Positions 8,989 through 18,311 are shown, counted from the first letter of the stretch. The stretch is DNA of 64,000 bases from a bacterium (GCA_028820935.1 JAPPHZ010000030.1:95899-159898), one strand, 5' to 3'. Made by a program: numbers and translations. The notes: generated by a model not told the origin, from the letters alone.

Positions 8989-9887
8989 GCGAGGTCTTGA
9001 TCACATCCGGCGGGACGGCCCCGGGGGAGTCCGGCGACTCGATCACTCTGAAGGGTCTGCGGATCGAGGCCCATCACGGTGTCCTGGACAGCGAACGGCG
9101 GGAGGGCCAGCCGTTCGTGGTGGATGTGACGGTATGGCTGGATCTCTCGGAGGCCGGAGGGCACGACGACCTGGACGCGACCATCGACTACGGCAAGCTG
9201 GCCACCGAGATACACCGCCGGGTGTCGGGCGAACGATGGAACCTGATCGAGAGGGTGGCGGAACGGGTAGCCCGGTTGGTTCTCGAGGACGGCCGCGTCT
9301 CGAGGGTGGCGGTGACCGTTCACAAACCCCGGGCGCCCATCGACGTCGAGTTCGAGGATGTCTCCGTGACGGTGGTGAGGTCGTCGCACGGCACGCGGGC
9401 GGCCATCGCCCTGGGGACCAACCTGGGTGACCGGGCGGCCAACCTCGAAGAGGCTGTGGAGGGCATCCGGTTGGTGGGGCGGGTAGTGGCGAGTTCCAGT
9501 GTGTACGAGACGGCTCCCCAGGGCGTGGTCGACCAAGAGCCCTTCTACAACGCGGTGGTCCTGGTCGACACCCAGCTCGACCCGGTCGAGTTGGTGGGCC
9601 GGCTGCTCGGCATCGAGCGGGAGATGGGCAGGGTGAGAGGGCCGCGATGGGGCCCCCGGCTCATCGACCTCGACCTGATCCTGTACGGCGACCGCACTAT
9701 CCGTACGGCGTCCGTGGAGGTTCCCCATCCTCGCTACCGGCAGCGCCGGTTCGTCCTGGAACCTCTGGTCGAGGTATGGCCCGATGCCCGCGACCCGGAC
9801 GGCACCGCGGCGGCTGACCTGCTCGAGGCGGTATCCGGCCAGGCAGTGGCTCCGGTGGCGGTGCCCGGTTGGCCGCATGGAAGTTAG
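8985..9887 (+). CDS. folBK: Fused dihydroneopterin aldolase / HPPK (FolB-FolK)
   Basis: 300 residues from GTG 8985 (GTGA overlap with the previous stop). Residues about 19-131 are FolB: LKGLRIEAHHGVLDSER, ATIDYGKLATEI and the catalytic lysine in TVHKPRAPI. Residues about 138-285 are FolK, starting AAIALGTNLGDRAANLEEAV and carrying the HPPK signature RWGPRLIDLDLILYG. The two domains make and pyrophosphorylate 6-hydroxymethyl-7,8-dihydropterin, handing it to FolP. No stop or frame change separates them. Separate genes are usual in the actinobacteria I know (for example mycobacteria); fusions exist elsewhere, such as pneumococcal SulD. Confidence 0.92.
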   Translation: MSEVLITSGGTAPGESGDSITLKGLRIEAHHGVLDSERREGQPFVVDVTVWLDLSEAGGHDDLDATIDYGKLATEIHRRVSGERWNLIERVAERVARLVLEDGRVSRVAVTVHKPRAPIDVEFEDVSVTVVRSSHGTRAAIALGTNLGDRAANLEEAVEGIRLVGRVVASSSVYETAPQGVVDQEPFYNAVVLVDTQLDPVELVGRLLGIEREMGRVRGPRWGPRLIDLDLILYGDRTIRTASVEVPHPRYRQRRFVLEPLVEVWPDARDPDGTAAADLLEAVSGQAVAPVAVPGWPHGS

Positions 9888-9933
9888 GCGGGTGACGAGG
9901 CGATAGCACCTCGACCCTATAAACTGCCCGGTT

Positions 9934-10254
9934 GTGATAGGTCTCCTGAAGGCGATTCGCGGGTTGCTGATCCTGGTCGCTCTGCTGCTGGCGGTGATCC
10001 CCCTGGTGATGCTGATCAGCCTGCTGACCGGTGGTACGGGATACGGCCTGTGCGCTGACGGTCTGGCGAGGTGCGATACCGCCTTCCTGACCGGACCGGC
10101 AGTGGCGGCCCGCATCTGCCTCGGGCTGCTCATGGTTGCCGCCGCCGTCCGGGTGATCTCCCGGATCGTCAGCCGGGTCGAAAAGGACCGCCGCTATGCG
10201 GACGCCCGATCCCGCTACTCGGATCTAGCCGAGTGGGCCGACCGCCTCCGGTAA
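9934..10254 (+). CDS. Small membrane protein, two transmembrane helices
   Basis: 106 residues, unrecognised. Helix 1 spans about residues 8-31 (LLILVALLLAVIPLVMLISLL) and helix 2 about 54-76. Between them is a short loop with two Cys (LCADGLARCD) that may form a disulfide. The C-terminal 30 residues are charged and predicted cytoplasmic. GTG 9934 follows TAAACT (9920-9925) by 8 nt, so a leaderless transcript is likely. Confidence 0.6.
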   Translation: MIGLLKAIRGLLILVALLLAVIPLVMLISLLTGGTGYGLCADGLARCDTAFLTGPAVAARICLGLLMVAAAVRVISRIVSRVEKDRRYADARSRYSDLAEWADRLR

Positions 10255-10262
10255 CCGACCTC

Positions 10263-10736
10263 CTATAAGCCGGCCTCCTCCATGATCTCGGCGATGGTGT
10301 GGCTGACGAGATACAGGCCCTTGGCGGTCACGCTCATGCCGCCGTCGCCCGGGTCGAGCGATCCACTGATCACCAGCCGGTTGCCCCTGCGTTCTTCGAC
10401 CCGGCCCCGCAGTTCGATCTCCCCGGCGACGCCGACCGGCCGGCGGTAGCGCAGCTCCAGCCTTCCCGTGACCGATAGGACCTCCTCCTGGAGGATCCCG
10501 GCCCACACCAGGATCTCGTCAAGGGCGACGGCGGCGATCCCTCCGTGGAGGTTCCCGATGGTGCCTTGTAAGTCGTCGCGGGCGGTGAAGGTCGCCACGA
10601 CTTCTTCCCCCCGGATGTCGAAATTGTCGATGTGGAGGCCGATCGGGTTGGACCGCCCGCAGGCGAAGCAGCCGTCGCCGGTATGTCGCCTGAGAGCATC
10701 GACTATCGGGGCGATCGGCGGGACAGGTTCAGCCAA
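10263..10736 (-). CDS. PaaI-family hotdog-fold thioesterase
   Basis: 157 residues with a TTG start at 10736 that overlaps the end of the upstream xpt-like gene by 8 nt, suggesting translational coupling. The pattern CFACGRSNPIGLH near the N-terminus and the hotdog helix region NLHGGIAAVALDEILVWAG define this acyl-CoA thioesterase group. The substrate acyl-CoA is not predictable. Start choice is weak because there is no clear ribosome binding site. Confidence 0.8.
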   Translation of the reverse strand: MAEPVPPIAPIVDALRRHTGDGCFACGRSNPIGLHIDNFDIRGEEVVATFTARDDLQGTIGNLHGGIAAVALDEILVWAGILQEEVLSVTGRLELRYRRPVGVAGEIELRGRVEERRGNRLVISGSLDPGDGGMSVTAKGLYLVSHTIAEIMEEAGL

Positions 10737-11289
10737 AACGGATCACGCCGCCCTCGACCGACACCACGCTGGTGACCGCCCAGACCGGCCAACCCCGTTC
10801 CTCCAGCAGGCGGCGGGCGCCCACCCAGGCCTTCTCGATGGCGAACACCGCCCCCAGCATCTCGCAACCGAGTTCCTCGACGATCTCGCCCAGCGCCACC
10901 GCGGTCCGGCCCTGGGCGAGGAAGTCGTCCACGATCAGCGCCCTCATGCCGGGCTCCAGCACGTGCCTGCGGATCTCGATCGTGTACTCGAAGCCTTTCG
11001 TGGCCGACCTGACCTCTTTGCTCACCGCCTTCCTCGGCCCGGGCAGGACGTACTTCTTGGCATAGACCATGGGGAGCCCCAGTTCCGAGGCGGCGGTGAG
11101 GGCGGGAGGTATCCCGCTCGCCTCGGCGGTGACGATGACATCCGGCCGGAGCGGTGCGGCGATGGCGGCTATCCGGCGGCCGAACTCGACCATGACGGAG
11201 GGGTCGACCCGATGGTTGAGGAAGGTGTCGGCGCTGATGATCTCACCGCTGACGCTTGACCGCTCGAGTATGTACCGCTCCAGGTCCAT
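10729..11289 (-). CDS. xpt: Xanthine-type phosphoribosyltransferase
   Basis: 186 residues from the ATG at 11289-11287. The sequence follows the Xpt pattern: SADTFLNHRVDPSVM near the N-terminus, TAEASGIPPALTAA, and the PRPP loop ALIVDDFLAQGRTAVAL. Xpt salvages xanthine to XMP, but related actinobacterial proteins may use other purines, so the substrate is inferred. The downstream thioesterase overlaps its stop. Confidence 0.8.
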   Translation of the reverse strand: MDLERYILERSSVSGEIISADTFLNHRVDPSVMVEFGRRIAAIAAPLRPDVIVTAEASGIPPALTAASELGLPMVYAKKYVLPGPRKAVSKEVRSATKGFEYTIEIRRHVLEPGMRALIVDDFLAQGRTAVALGEIVEELGCEMLGAVFAIEKAWVGARRLLEERGWPVWAVTSVVSVEGGVIRFG

Positions 11290-11338
11290 GCGGCCTGCAC
11301 GATAACCCGCACCAGGTCCGCCGACGCCGGGGGCCGGC

Positions 11339-12025
11339 TCAGTCCGGCGGGAGGGACTTCGGCTCGAACGGGCACAGCCTGGCGAGCTCGCACTCCCAGC
11401 ACCGGGGCTTGCGAGCGCTGCAGACGTCCCTGCCGAACTGGATGATCCGCATCGAGAGATGCTGCCACTCGTGCTTCGGCACGAGGGCCTTGAGGTCCTG
11501 CTCGATCCTGGTGGGGTCGTCCTCGGTCGTGAGCGAGAGCCGGTTGGTGATCCTCCGGACATGGGTGTCCACCGCGATGGCCGGTTGGCCGAACGCCTCC
11601 GCCAGCACCACCGAAGCGGTCTTGCGCCCCACACCCTTCAGCGTCACCAACTCGGCCATCTCATCGGGAACGACTCCGTCATACCGCTCCACCAGGTCCT
11701 GTGACAGGGCGATGATCGAGCGGGTCTTCTGCCGGTAGAAGCCGGTGGAGAAGATCACCCTCTCGACCTCTTCGGGGTCGGCGGCGGCCAGGTCGTCGGG
11801 GGTCGGCCAGCGGGCGAACAGGTCCGGGGTGGCCCGGTTGACGTTCTCATCGGTGGTCTGCGCGGATATGACCGTCGAAACCAGCAGCTCGAAGGGGTTG
11901 GTGTAGGCGAGAGCCGTGCTGATCTCCGGATATCGGGAGGCGAGCCGGTTGACGATACGCCGGGCGTAGCCCCGTTGCCTTGCGGTCGGGACGGTCCCGT
12001 CCGCCCGTGCCTCACCTTTTGCCAT
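11339..12025 (-). CDS. nth: Endonuclease III (DNA glycosylase/AP lyase)
   Basis: 228 residues. Base-excision repair enzyme acting on oxidised pyrimidines. The helix-hairpin-helix LKGVGRKTASVVL contains the catalytic Lys, VDTHVRRI the catalytic Asp, and the 4Fe-4S cluster loop has the exact C-x6-C-x2-C-x5-C spacing (CSARKPRCWECELARLC). Transcribed away from the MATE gene on the opposite strand. Confidence 0.95.
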   Translation of the reverse strand: MAKGEARADGTVPTARQRGYARRIVNRLASRYPEISTALAYTNPFELLVSTVISAQTTDENVNRATPDLFARWPTPDDLAAADPEEVERVIFSTGFYRQKTRSIIALSQDLVERYDGVVPDEMAELVTLKGVGRKTASVVLAEAFGQPAIAVDTHVRRITNRLSLTTEDDPTRIEQDLKALVPKHEWQHLSMRIIQFGRDVCSARKPRCWECELARLCPFEPKSLPPD

Positions 12026-12106
12026 AGTCTTCGCAGGTTAGATGTACGTCCGGACCCCGCAGGCGCGCCGACGGCGGTCGACGGCATAAGCTTCCGGGGC
12101 TCCATC

Positions 12107-13387
12107 ATGTTCCGGATAACCGAAGACGACCGCACCATCGCCCGCCTGGCTGTACCTGCTCTGGGCGCGCTGGCGGCCGAGCCGCTGGTGGCTCTGGTCG
12201 ACACCGCCTTCGTGGGGCGGCTCGGCGAGGATCCTCTGGCGGCGATGGGGGTGGTGACCGGCATTCTCGGCCTGGCGTTCTTCGTCTTCATCGCTCTGGC
12301 CTATGCCGGAACCCCGCTCATCGCCCGGGCGATCGGGATCGGCGACCACGACCGGGCGGCGCAGTTGGCCGGCCAGTCGCTGTTAGTGGCCGCGGTGCTG
12401 GGGGCTGCCGGCCTGATCCTGCTCGAGGGGGCCGCCCCCCAGCTGGTCGGCCTGATGGGCGCCGGGCCGGATGTGGCGCCGCATGCGGTCTCCTACCTGC
12501 GGATCCGCGGCCTCGGCCTGCCTGCTCTCCTCATGATCTCCGTCGGACACTCGGTGTACCGGGGGGTGGGCGACACCCGGACCCCGATGTTCATCAGCAT
12601 CGGCCTGAGCCTCGTCAACCTGGTTCTCGATCCCCTGTTCATCTTCGGATTCGGATGGGGACTTCCCGGCGCCGGGTTCGCCTCGGTGATCGCCCAGACA
12701 GCGGGCGGCGGCGCCTTCCTGTTCTTCTTCGTGACCGGGCACACCGGGCTGGTCCTGCGCCGGGTCCGGCCCCGGTGGGCGGACCTGAGGGAACTGGTCG
12801 GCGCCGCGTCGGCCCTCTTCGTGCGGACTTCGGCGATCGTGGCCGCACTCACCGTCGCGGTGGCGGTCGCCGCTCGCCTGGGCGACGCCGAGGTGGCCGC
12901 CCACCAGGTGGCGGCGCAGGTGTGGATCTTCCTGAGCCTCGTGGTCGATGCGGTAGCGATCGCCGCCCAGAACCTGGTGGCGGGCCATCTCGCCACCGAC
13001 CGGGCGGCCGCCCGCCGCTTCTCCCAGCGGATGCTCTTCTGGGGACTGTGCTGGGGAGTGCTCCTGGCGGTGGCTTTCTGGTTCGTGCGCAACGACCTGC
13101 CCGGGTGGTTCACCACCGATCCGGCGGTGGCTGCGCTCGTAGTCATCCTGATGCCGTTCGTCGCGCTGAGCCAGCCCCTCAACGGCCTGATCTTCGTGCT
13201 GGACGGGATCATGATCGGTGCCACCGACTTCGCGTACATGGCCAAGGCGATGGTCTTCGCCGCGGTGGTGGCGTGCTCGCTGATGGTCATGGCGGATTCG
13301 ATCAGCGCCGTCTGGTGGGCGCTGCTCACCATGAACGCCCTCCGCCTGGCAACCCTGTACCGGCGCTACCGGGTGGTGGTCATGTGA
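12107..13387 (+). CDS. MATE family efflux transporter (DinF-like)
   Basis: 426 residues from ATG 12107, about 12 hydrophobic segments. The N-terminus TIARLAVPALGALAAEPLVALVDTAFVGRLG and the mid-region GLPALLMISVGHSVYRGVGDTRTP are typical of the DinF branch of MATE antiporters. Predicted Na+ or H+ coupled drug/metabolite exporter in the cytoplasmic membrane. The 3' end overlaps the convergent MFS gene by 22 nt. The substrate is unknown. Confidence 0.88.
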   Translation: MFRITEDDRTIARLAVPALGALAAEPLVALVDTAFVGRLGEDPLAAMGVVTGILGLAFFVFIALAYAGTPLIARAIGIGDHDRAAQLAGQSLLVAAVLGAAGLILLEGAAPQLVGLMGAGPDVAPHAVSYLRIRGLGLPALLMISVGHSVYRGVGDTRTPMFISIGLSLVNLVLDPLFIFGFGWGLPGAGFASVIAQTAGGGAFLFFFVTGHTGLVLRRVRPRWADLRELVGAASALFVRTSAIVAALTVAVAVAARLGDAEVAAHQVAAQVWIFLSLVVDAVAIAAQNLVAGHLATDRAAARRFSQRMLFWGLCWGVLLAVAFWFVRNDLPGWFTTDPAVAALVVILMPFVALSQPLNGLIFVLDGIMIGATDFAYMAKAMVFAAVVACSLMVMADSISAVWWALLTMNALRLATLYRRYRVVVM

Positions 13388-14667
13388 CTCATGTCGTCGC
13401 CCAACGTCTCGGGGATGACGAGTTGGGCGAGCATGGCTACCACCACCCCCGCGCCCAGCGCGGTCACGGTCAGCGGCAAGCCCCAGAGTTCGATCGTGGT
13501 GCCGGCGATGGTCAGGCCGATAATCGACCCGAGCACGGCCACCGTATGCAGCCACTGGGTGGCGGTGGCCCTGATGGCCGTGGGGAACAGCTCGGTCCGC
13601 TGGGCGGCGCTCACGGGCAGGGCGGCCGAGCTACCGAAGGCCGACAGCGTGGCGGCCACGATGAGCAGGTCCCGGCTCGACGTCCAGTAGAAGCCGATCC
13701 CGCCCGCCAGCCCCACGACCAGCGAGAGGAGAATGGCCGGCTTGCGTCCCAGAGTGTCGCCCATGCGCCCACCGAGGAAGAAGCCGGTTCCTCCCAGCGT
13801 GCCTCCGATCAGCAGGATGCGCGCCGCCTCGGAGGAGGTCAGGCCCAGACCGTTGACGAGGCGTTCGAGAGCGAAGGTGACCGCCACCACCGAGAAGGCG
13901 CTTAACGAGAGGCTGTAGATGCCGGCCAGCCAGAAACGTCCGGAGAAGCGACCGAACAGGGGTGGGAACACGCTGCCACCGCCGGTGTCGAACTGGAACA
14001 CCCTGCTCTCCTCGACCCTCACCCTCAACCAGAGGTAGATGGGAAGGCCGGCCACCGACGCCGCGAACAGGAGGCGCCAACCGGCCTCGCTGGTCTGGGC
14101 GATCGGAAGGGCGAGGAGCCCCGCTCCGGAGCCGAGCGCCACGGCGGTGGAGTAGAGGCTGATCGCCCAGGCCCGGTTGTTCCAGTTGACCCGCTCGGCC
14201 AGCAGGACCGTAGCGAGCATCGCCATCGCTGCCGAACCCATGCGGGCGGCCACTTGCAGGGCGGTGTACACGGTGGGGGAGAAGGCCGCCGCCGTGGCGC
14301 CGGTGGCCAACATGAGCATCAGGTACGCCGCCAGGAAGGGTCCTCGACGTCCCCAGCGGTCGCCGAACACCGCGTACACGACGGCTACAAGGGAACCGAT
14401 GCGGGCGACGGCGAACAGGTAGCTCATGTCGGCCTTGGACAGGTCGAACGCGAGCCGGACGAACGGGAGGGTGTTGACGGCCTGGGTCTGGACGTATCCC
14501 TGGAACAGGCCGGCCAGGTACATCAGGCCCAGCAGCCGCCAGTCATCCCGGCGGTATCCGGAGGCCGGACCGAACATGCGCAACAGGGCGCTCAAGGCAT
14601 CGATCCCGCGGTCGGCCGCACGATGGACGTATTGGGGCGATGGTTCGGGCCCGTAGCGGCGAGCCAA
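13366..14667 (-). CDS. MFS transporter
   Basis: 433 residues from a TTG at 14667; later starts are possible (Met31). Twelve hydrophobic segments, with the MFS loop motif GDRWGRRGP between helices 2 and 3 and its repeat GGRMGDTLGRKPA in the second half. The sequence TELFPTAIRATATQWLHT resembles metabolite/H+ symporter members. Substrate not predictable. The gene ends inside the 3' end of the convergent MATE gene. Confidence 0.85.
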   Translation of the reverse strand: MARRYGPEPSPQYVHRAADRGIDALSALLRMFGPASGYRRDDWRLLGLMYLAGLFQGYVQTQAVNTLPFVRLAFDLSKADMSYLFAVARIGSLVAVVYAVFGDRWGRRGPFLAAYLMLMLATGATAAAFSPTVYTALQVAARMGSAAMAMLATVLLAERVNWNNRAWAISLYSTAVALGSGAGLLALPIAQTSEAGWRLLFAASVAGLPIYLWLRVRVEESRVFQFDTGGGSVFPPLFGRFSGRFWLAGIYSLSLSAFSVVAVTFALERLVNGLGLTSSEAARILLIGGTLGGTGFFLGGRMGDTLGRKPAILLSLVVGLAGGIGFYWTSSRDLLIVAATLSAFGSSAALPVSAAQRTELFPTAIRATATQWLHTVAVLGSIIGLTIAGTTIELWGLPLTVTALGAGVVVAMLAQLVIPETLGDDMSHMTTTR

Positions 14668-14730
14668 CCCGGTGTCACAGGGACCATCCCGACCAGGATA
14701 CCCCGTAATCCCGCTCCATCTCTCTCCCGG

Positions 14731-15270
14731 CTATCGCCGTGGCGGGCCCACTCGCCTCACGTAGGCGATCGAGCCGAGGAGGCGGTCCTCGGGTATGTCG
14801 TAGTAGGTGCGGAGAACGGACTCGGAGTCGCCGGCCGGCCGGTAGCCGTGCTTCTCCAGGACGCCGCGGGCCTTGTAGTTGGCCTGGTAGGTGCCGGCCA
14901 CGATCATCCTGGTGGAGCCGGGCGCAGACGCCTCGACATGGCGGATGAGGGCGCCGGCGACACCGCTTCGCTGGTGCTCGGGAAGGACGTACAGGTGGCG
15001 AAGGAGCACCACGTCCCCGATGGGCTCGCTACCCGTGACCCCCACCAGGCCATGGTCCGAGAAGGCGCCCCACCATGTCATCCGCTCCGCCTCGGCATCC
15101 CAGCCGGACTCGTCCATCTCCGGACCCTGCAGCTCCTCGGGCGGAAGGAACTCGCGGTACCAACCGGCCGCGGTGTTGATCACCCCGACCGCCGCCTTGC
15201 GTTCCCCGGATCGCAGCTCGCGGATTGCCGGGCCGGTGTCTGCGGGCGATGGCAGGTCGGGCGGGTTCAA
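14731..15270 (-). CDS. GNAT family N-acetyltransferase
   Basis: 179 residues. The acetyl-CoA binding motif A is clear (RHLYVLPEHQRSGVAGALIRHVE), followed by the ANYKARGVLEKHGYRPAG motif B. It transfers an acetyl group to an unknown amine. The region between it and the MFS gene is short, so the two could share a transcript. Confidence 0.8.
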   Translation of the reverse strand: MNPPDLPSPADTGPAIRELRSGERKAAVGVINTAAGWYREFLPPEELQGPEMDESGWDAEAERMTWWGAFSDHGLVGVTGSEPIGDVVLLRHLYVLPEHQRSGVAGALIRHVEASAPGSTRMIVAGTYQANYKARGVLEKHGYRPAGDSESVLRTYYDIPEDRLLGSIAYVRRVGPPRR

Positions 15271-15476
15271 CGGAAGCTCCCAGGACGGATGGGTACTGCG
15301 GGACCGGCCATACCGATCCGCTCAGAGGTGAAAGGTACACGCTGCCGGCCCTGCGCATGCCTCCCGTCGAAAGGAGGCGGACGGCCGGGGACTCCGCCCC
15401 GTCCCGGTCGTGCGATCCGGCTGCCGGCCGCCTACTATGAGATCCCGTCGGATATAGCCGGGAGGCGGAGTTCTGA

Positions 15477-16535
15477 ATGGCCAGGATCGTGCATATCGTT
15501 GGAACGGGGACCATCGGGGAACCCTTGATCGGTCTCATGGCCGACAACCAGGAAGCATTCGGCATCGACGAGGTGACGTTCCACAAGCGAACGCCCCTGC
15601 TGCGTGAGCGGGGCAAGGTGAACGATCTGGTGAGCCGGGGCGCTCATCTCTCGGTCGACCGGGATCGGTGGTCCGGCTTCGAGGAGCTGGGTCACGCTCC
15701 CAAGCTGGAGGCCTGGGAAGCCATCGAGCGGGCCACGGTGGTGGTCGACTGCACCCCGGCGGGCAACGAGAACAAGGACAAGTACTACGGGAAGGCCTCC
15801 GGCGTCCGCGGTTTCCTCGCCCAGGGTTCGGAGTTCGGCTTCGGCAAGATGTACGCCCGGGGCATCAACGATCAGGCTCTCGACCGGGAGGAGGACCGGT
15901 TCCTCCACATCGTGTCATGCAACACGCACAACATCGCGGTTCTGCTCAAGACGCTCGGATTCGACGCCGACGGGACCAACCACATAGTCGAGGGGTCCTT
16001 CCTCTGTATCCGGCGGGCCAATGACATCAGCCAGGCAGGCGGGTTCATCCCGTCTCCGGAGGTAGGGACCCATTCCAAGGGGAGATTCGGCACCCACCAC
16101 GCGCGGGATGCCCACCACCTCTTCCGGACCATCGGAGAGGACCTCGACCTGTTCTCGTCGGCGATCAAGGTCAACAGCCAGTACATGCACGCCCTGCACT
16201 TCGAGATCGTGCTGGATCGGGAGATCACCGTTGAGGAGGCCCAGGAGCGCCTCATGGAGAACCCGAGGGTTGCGGTCACCTACAAGCGTTCGGCCGGCGA
16301 GATCTTCTCCTTCGGGCGGGATCACGGCTACTACGGGCGCATACTCAGCCAGACGGTGGTTCCGGTCGAGACGCTGGCGGTGCGGGGAGGCAACCGCATC
16401 GTCGGGTTCTGCTTCACGCCCCAGGACGGCAACCCGATGCTGTCCACCGTGGCCGCGACCCTGTGGTACCTGCATCCGGGCGGCTTCGGCGATCGCCTCG
16501 AAGTGCTGGCTCGCTTTGTCTTCCAAGAGGTCTGA
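15477..16535 (+). CDS. Type II (archaeal-type) glyceraldehyde-3-phosphate dehydrogenase-like protein
   Basis: 352 residues from ATG 15477 with GGAGGCGGAG upstream. The N-terminal Rossmann loop is VGTGTIGEPL. The segment VVDCTPAGNENKDKYY matches the VDCTPxGxxxKNKxxY block of archaeal type II GAPDH, and SCNTHNI (Cys148) aligns with the archaeal active-site SCNTTGL. Bacterial type I GAPDH has a different sequence (SCTTN in another context). The role may be glycolytic/gluconeogenic or a related aldehyde/phosphate ester oxidation. The substitution of TT by TH next to the catalytic Cys-Asn leaves substrate specificity open. Confidence 0.7.
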   Translation: MARIVHIVGTGTIGEPLIGLMADNQEAFGIDEVTFHKRTPLLRERGKVNDLVSRGAHLSVDRDRWSGFEELGHAPKLEAWEAIERATVVVDCTPAGNENKDKYYGKASGVRGFLAQGSEFGFGKMYARGINDQALDREEDRFLHIVSCNTHNIAVLLKTLGFDADGTNHIVEGSFLCIRRANDISQAGGFIPSPEVGTHSKGRFGTHHARDAHHLFRTIGEDLDLFSSAIKVNSQYMHALHFEIVLDREITVEEAQERLMENPRVAVTYKRSAGEIFSFGRDHGYYGRILSQTVVPVETLAVRGGNRIVGFCFTPQDGNPMLSTVAATLWYLHPGGFGDRLEVLARFVFQEV

Positions 16536-16781
16536 CCTGTTCCCAGCCCTGATTCTTCCTGTCTCCGACACACCGGCGCTTTCAGGCCACTTCAAACTGA
16601 GCTTCGCAGGCGGCCTGCATAACCTGGCGGATTCGTGTCGCGCCTAGACCCGAACGGAGCAACCAATAGTCATAGTCCCAGGCCAGGGGCCCGAGGCTCC
16701 TAGTCTCCTCACCCGCTCAGACCCCCACCATGAAGAATTGGGGCTAGCTCCCGGCGCCGTGCCCGCGGGCGACCGGTAAGG
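16536..16781. other. Intergenic region, no gene seen
   Basis: 246 nt between the GAPDH-like and SLH-VanW genes. I see no convincing ORF or RNA. It contains several imperfect inverted repeats of GGCC/CCAGG type. The sequence GGTAAGG just before ATG 16782 acts as ribosome binding site for the next gene. Confidence 0.5.
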
Positions 16782-18311
16782 ATGAGGCGAACCCCGGTCT
16801 TGGTCGCCGGCCTGTTGCTGGCACTGACCTCCATGCTCGTGTATCCGGCGGCGGCCGGAACGACGGCGCCACCGAGCGTCGCCGCGGCGGACCGCCCGTT
16901 CGCGGATGTCCCGCCGGGTGGTCCCGACGCCGCCATGATCGATGCGCTCGACGCGCTCGGAATCCTGGGTGGAACCGAGTGCGGACCCCGGCGCTTCTGT
17001 CCCGACGAGCAGATCGAGCGATGGGTCATGGCCGTCTGGCTGGTGAGGGCGGTCGACCACATGGACGAACCCGGTCCTCTGGCAGGCCGTTTCACCGACG
17101 TTGACCGGGAGGCGTGGTGGTCGGGTTACCCGGAGCGGCTCGCCGAGTTGGGGATCACTCAAGGATGCGGTCTGATCCCGCCGCGCTTCTGCCCTTCCGG
17201 CCCGGTAACGAGGGGGGAGATGGCCACCTTCCTCACCAGGGCGTTCGGTCTGGGACCTGCCGAGGAGGTGGGCTTCATCGACCTGGCCGGGACGGTGCAT
17301 TCCCCGAACATCGACTCGGCGGTGGCGGCCGGGCTGGTGACCGCCTGTTCCGAGGACGGGCTCCGCTTCTGTTCCGGCCAACCGGTCACCCGGGTCGAGA
17401 TGGTCACCGTCCTGGCCAGGGCGTTCGACCTGGCGCCTCCCGCAATCTACGAGGAGGTGGCGGAGGAGCATGGGATCCTCCACCTGATATCCGGGTACAC
17501 CATCCATCACGACTGTTGCGAGTCCCGGGTTGCCAACCTAGAACTCTTCTCCGACACCGTGACCGGGGTGGTGGTGGACGCTGGCGAACGGCTCAGCCTC
17601 AACAGGCTGGTAGGGCGGCGGACCGCCGCGAAGGGTTACGTGCCGGCGGATACCTGGGTGGGTGACCGGGTGTCCGACTCGGTCGGCGGGGGAATCAGCC
17701 AGTACGCGGCGACCATGTACAACGCCATTTTCTGGGGAGGCTTCATCGGTAGCTACTCCCGGGCTCACAGCGTGTACTTCCCGCGCTACCCGCCCGGTAT
17801 CGAGGGAACCCTCTACTACCCCTACATCGACCTGGTGTTCCGGAACGACACCGGGAGCCCGGTCCTGGTGGTGAGCGACTACACGGACACCTCCCTGACG
17901 GTGAAACTGTACGGGGACAACGACGGCAGGGCGGTGATGGGGGAGTGGAAGGACGGTTGGCACACCCTGGACGTGGTGACGCAAGGCGGTCCGGACGCCC
18001 GCGTGGTTACCGGCCAGGTCTCCCGTCCCTACGGCTACGTCGACCCGCCCTCGACCAGATATATCTCCAACCCGGATCTGCGGATCGGTGAGTCGATCGT
18101 GATCGAGCCGGCTCGAAAAGGCTGGACTGTGCGCGTCGACCGGACCGTGACCGTCAATGGCCGGGATAGGGATCAGTCGTGGTGGGTCAGTTACAGACCG
18201 GTCCGCGCCATTATCGAGGCCCATCCCTGCGTGATCAGCAACACTTGTCCCCCCGTGGAGCAACCGGCCGAGGAGGAGGAGAACGGAGAGGCGGGCCCGC
18301 AACCGTTCTGA
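16782..18311 (+). CDS. Secreted SLH-repeat protein with VanW domain
   Basis: 509 residues. Residues 1-25 are a signal peptide (MRRTPVLVAGLLLALTSMLV). Three S-layer-homology-like repeats follow (about 38-93, 102-156, 162-216), each with a D-V or similar start and an FCP...VTR/IER core typical of acidimicrobial SLH variants. Residues about 235-375 are a VanW/YoaR domain (ERLSLNRLVGRRTAAKGYVP, SVGGGISQYAATMYNA). Residues about 380-480 are a beta-rich, G5-like tail, and the C-terminus is Glu-rich. VanW domains occur in glycopeptide-resistance loci and in wall-associated proteins, but their activity is unknown. Likely cell-surface attached. Confidence 0.8.
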   Translation: MRRTPVLVAGLLLALTSMLVYPAAAGTTAPPSVAAADRPFADVPPGGPDAAMIDALDALGILGGTECGPRRFCPDEQIERWVMAVWLVRAVDHMDEPGPLAGRFTDVDREAWWSGYPERLAELGITQGCGLIPPRFCPSGPVTRGEMATFLTRAFGLGPAEEVGFIDLAGTVHSPNIDSAVAAGLVTACSEDGLRFCSGQPVTRVEMVTVLARAFDLAPPAIYEEVAEEHGILHLISGYTIHHDCCESRVANLELFSDTVTGVVVDAGERLSLNRLVGRRTAAKGYVPADTWVGDRVSDSVGGGISQYAATMYNAIFWGGFIGSYSRAHSVYFPRYPPGIEGTLYYPYIDLVFRNDTGSPVLVVSDYTDTSLTVKLYGDNDGRAVMGEWKDGWHTLDVVTQGGPDARVVTGQVSRPYGYVDPPSTRYISNPDLRIGESIVIEPARKGWTVRVDRTVTVNGRDRDQSWWVSYRPVRAIIEAHPCVISNTCPPVEQPAEEEENGEAGPQPF

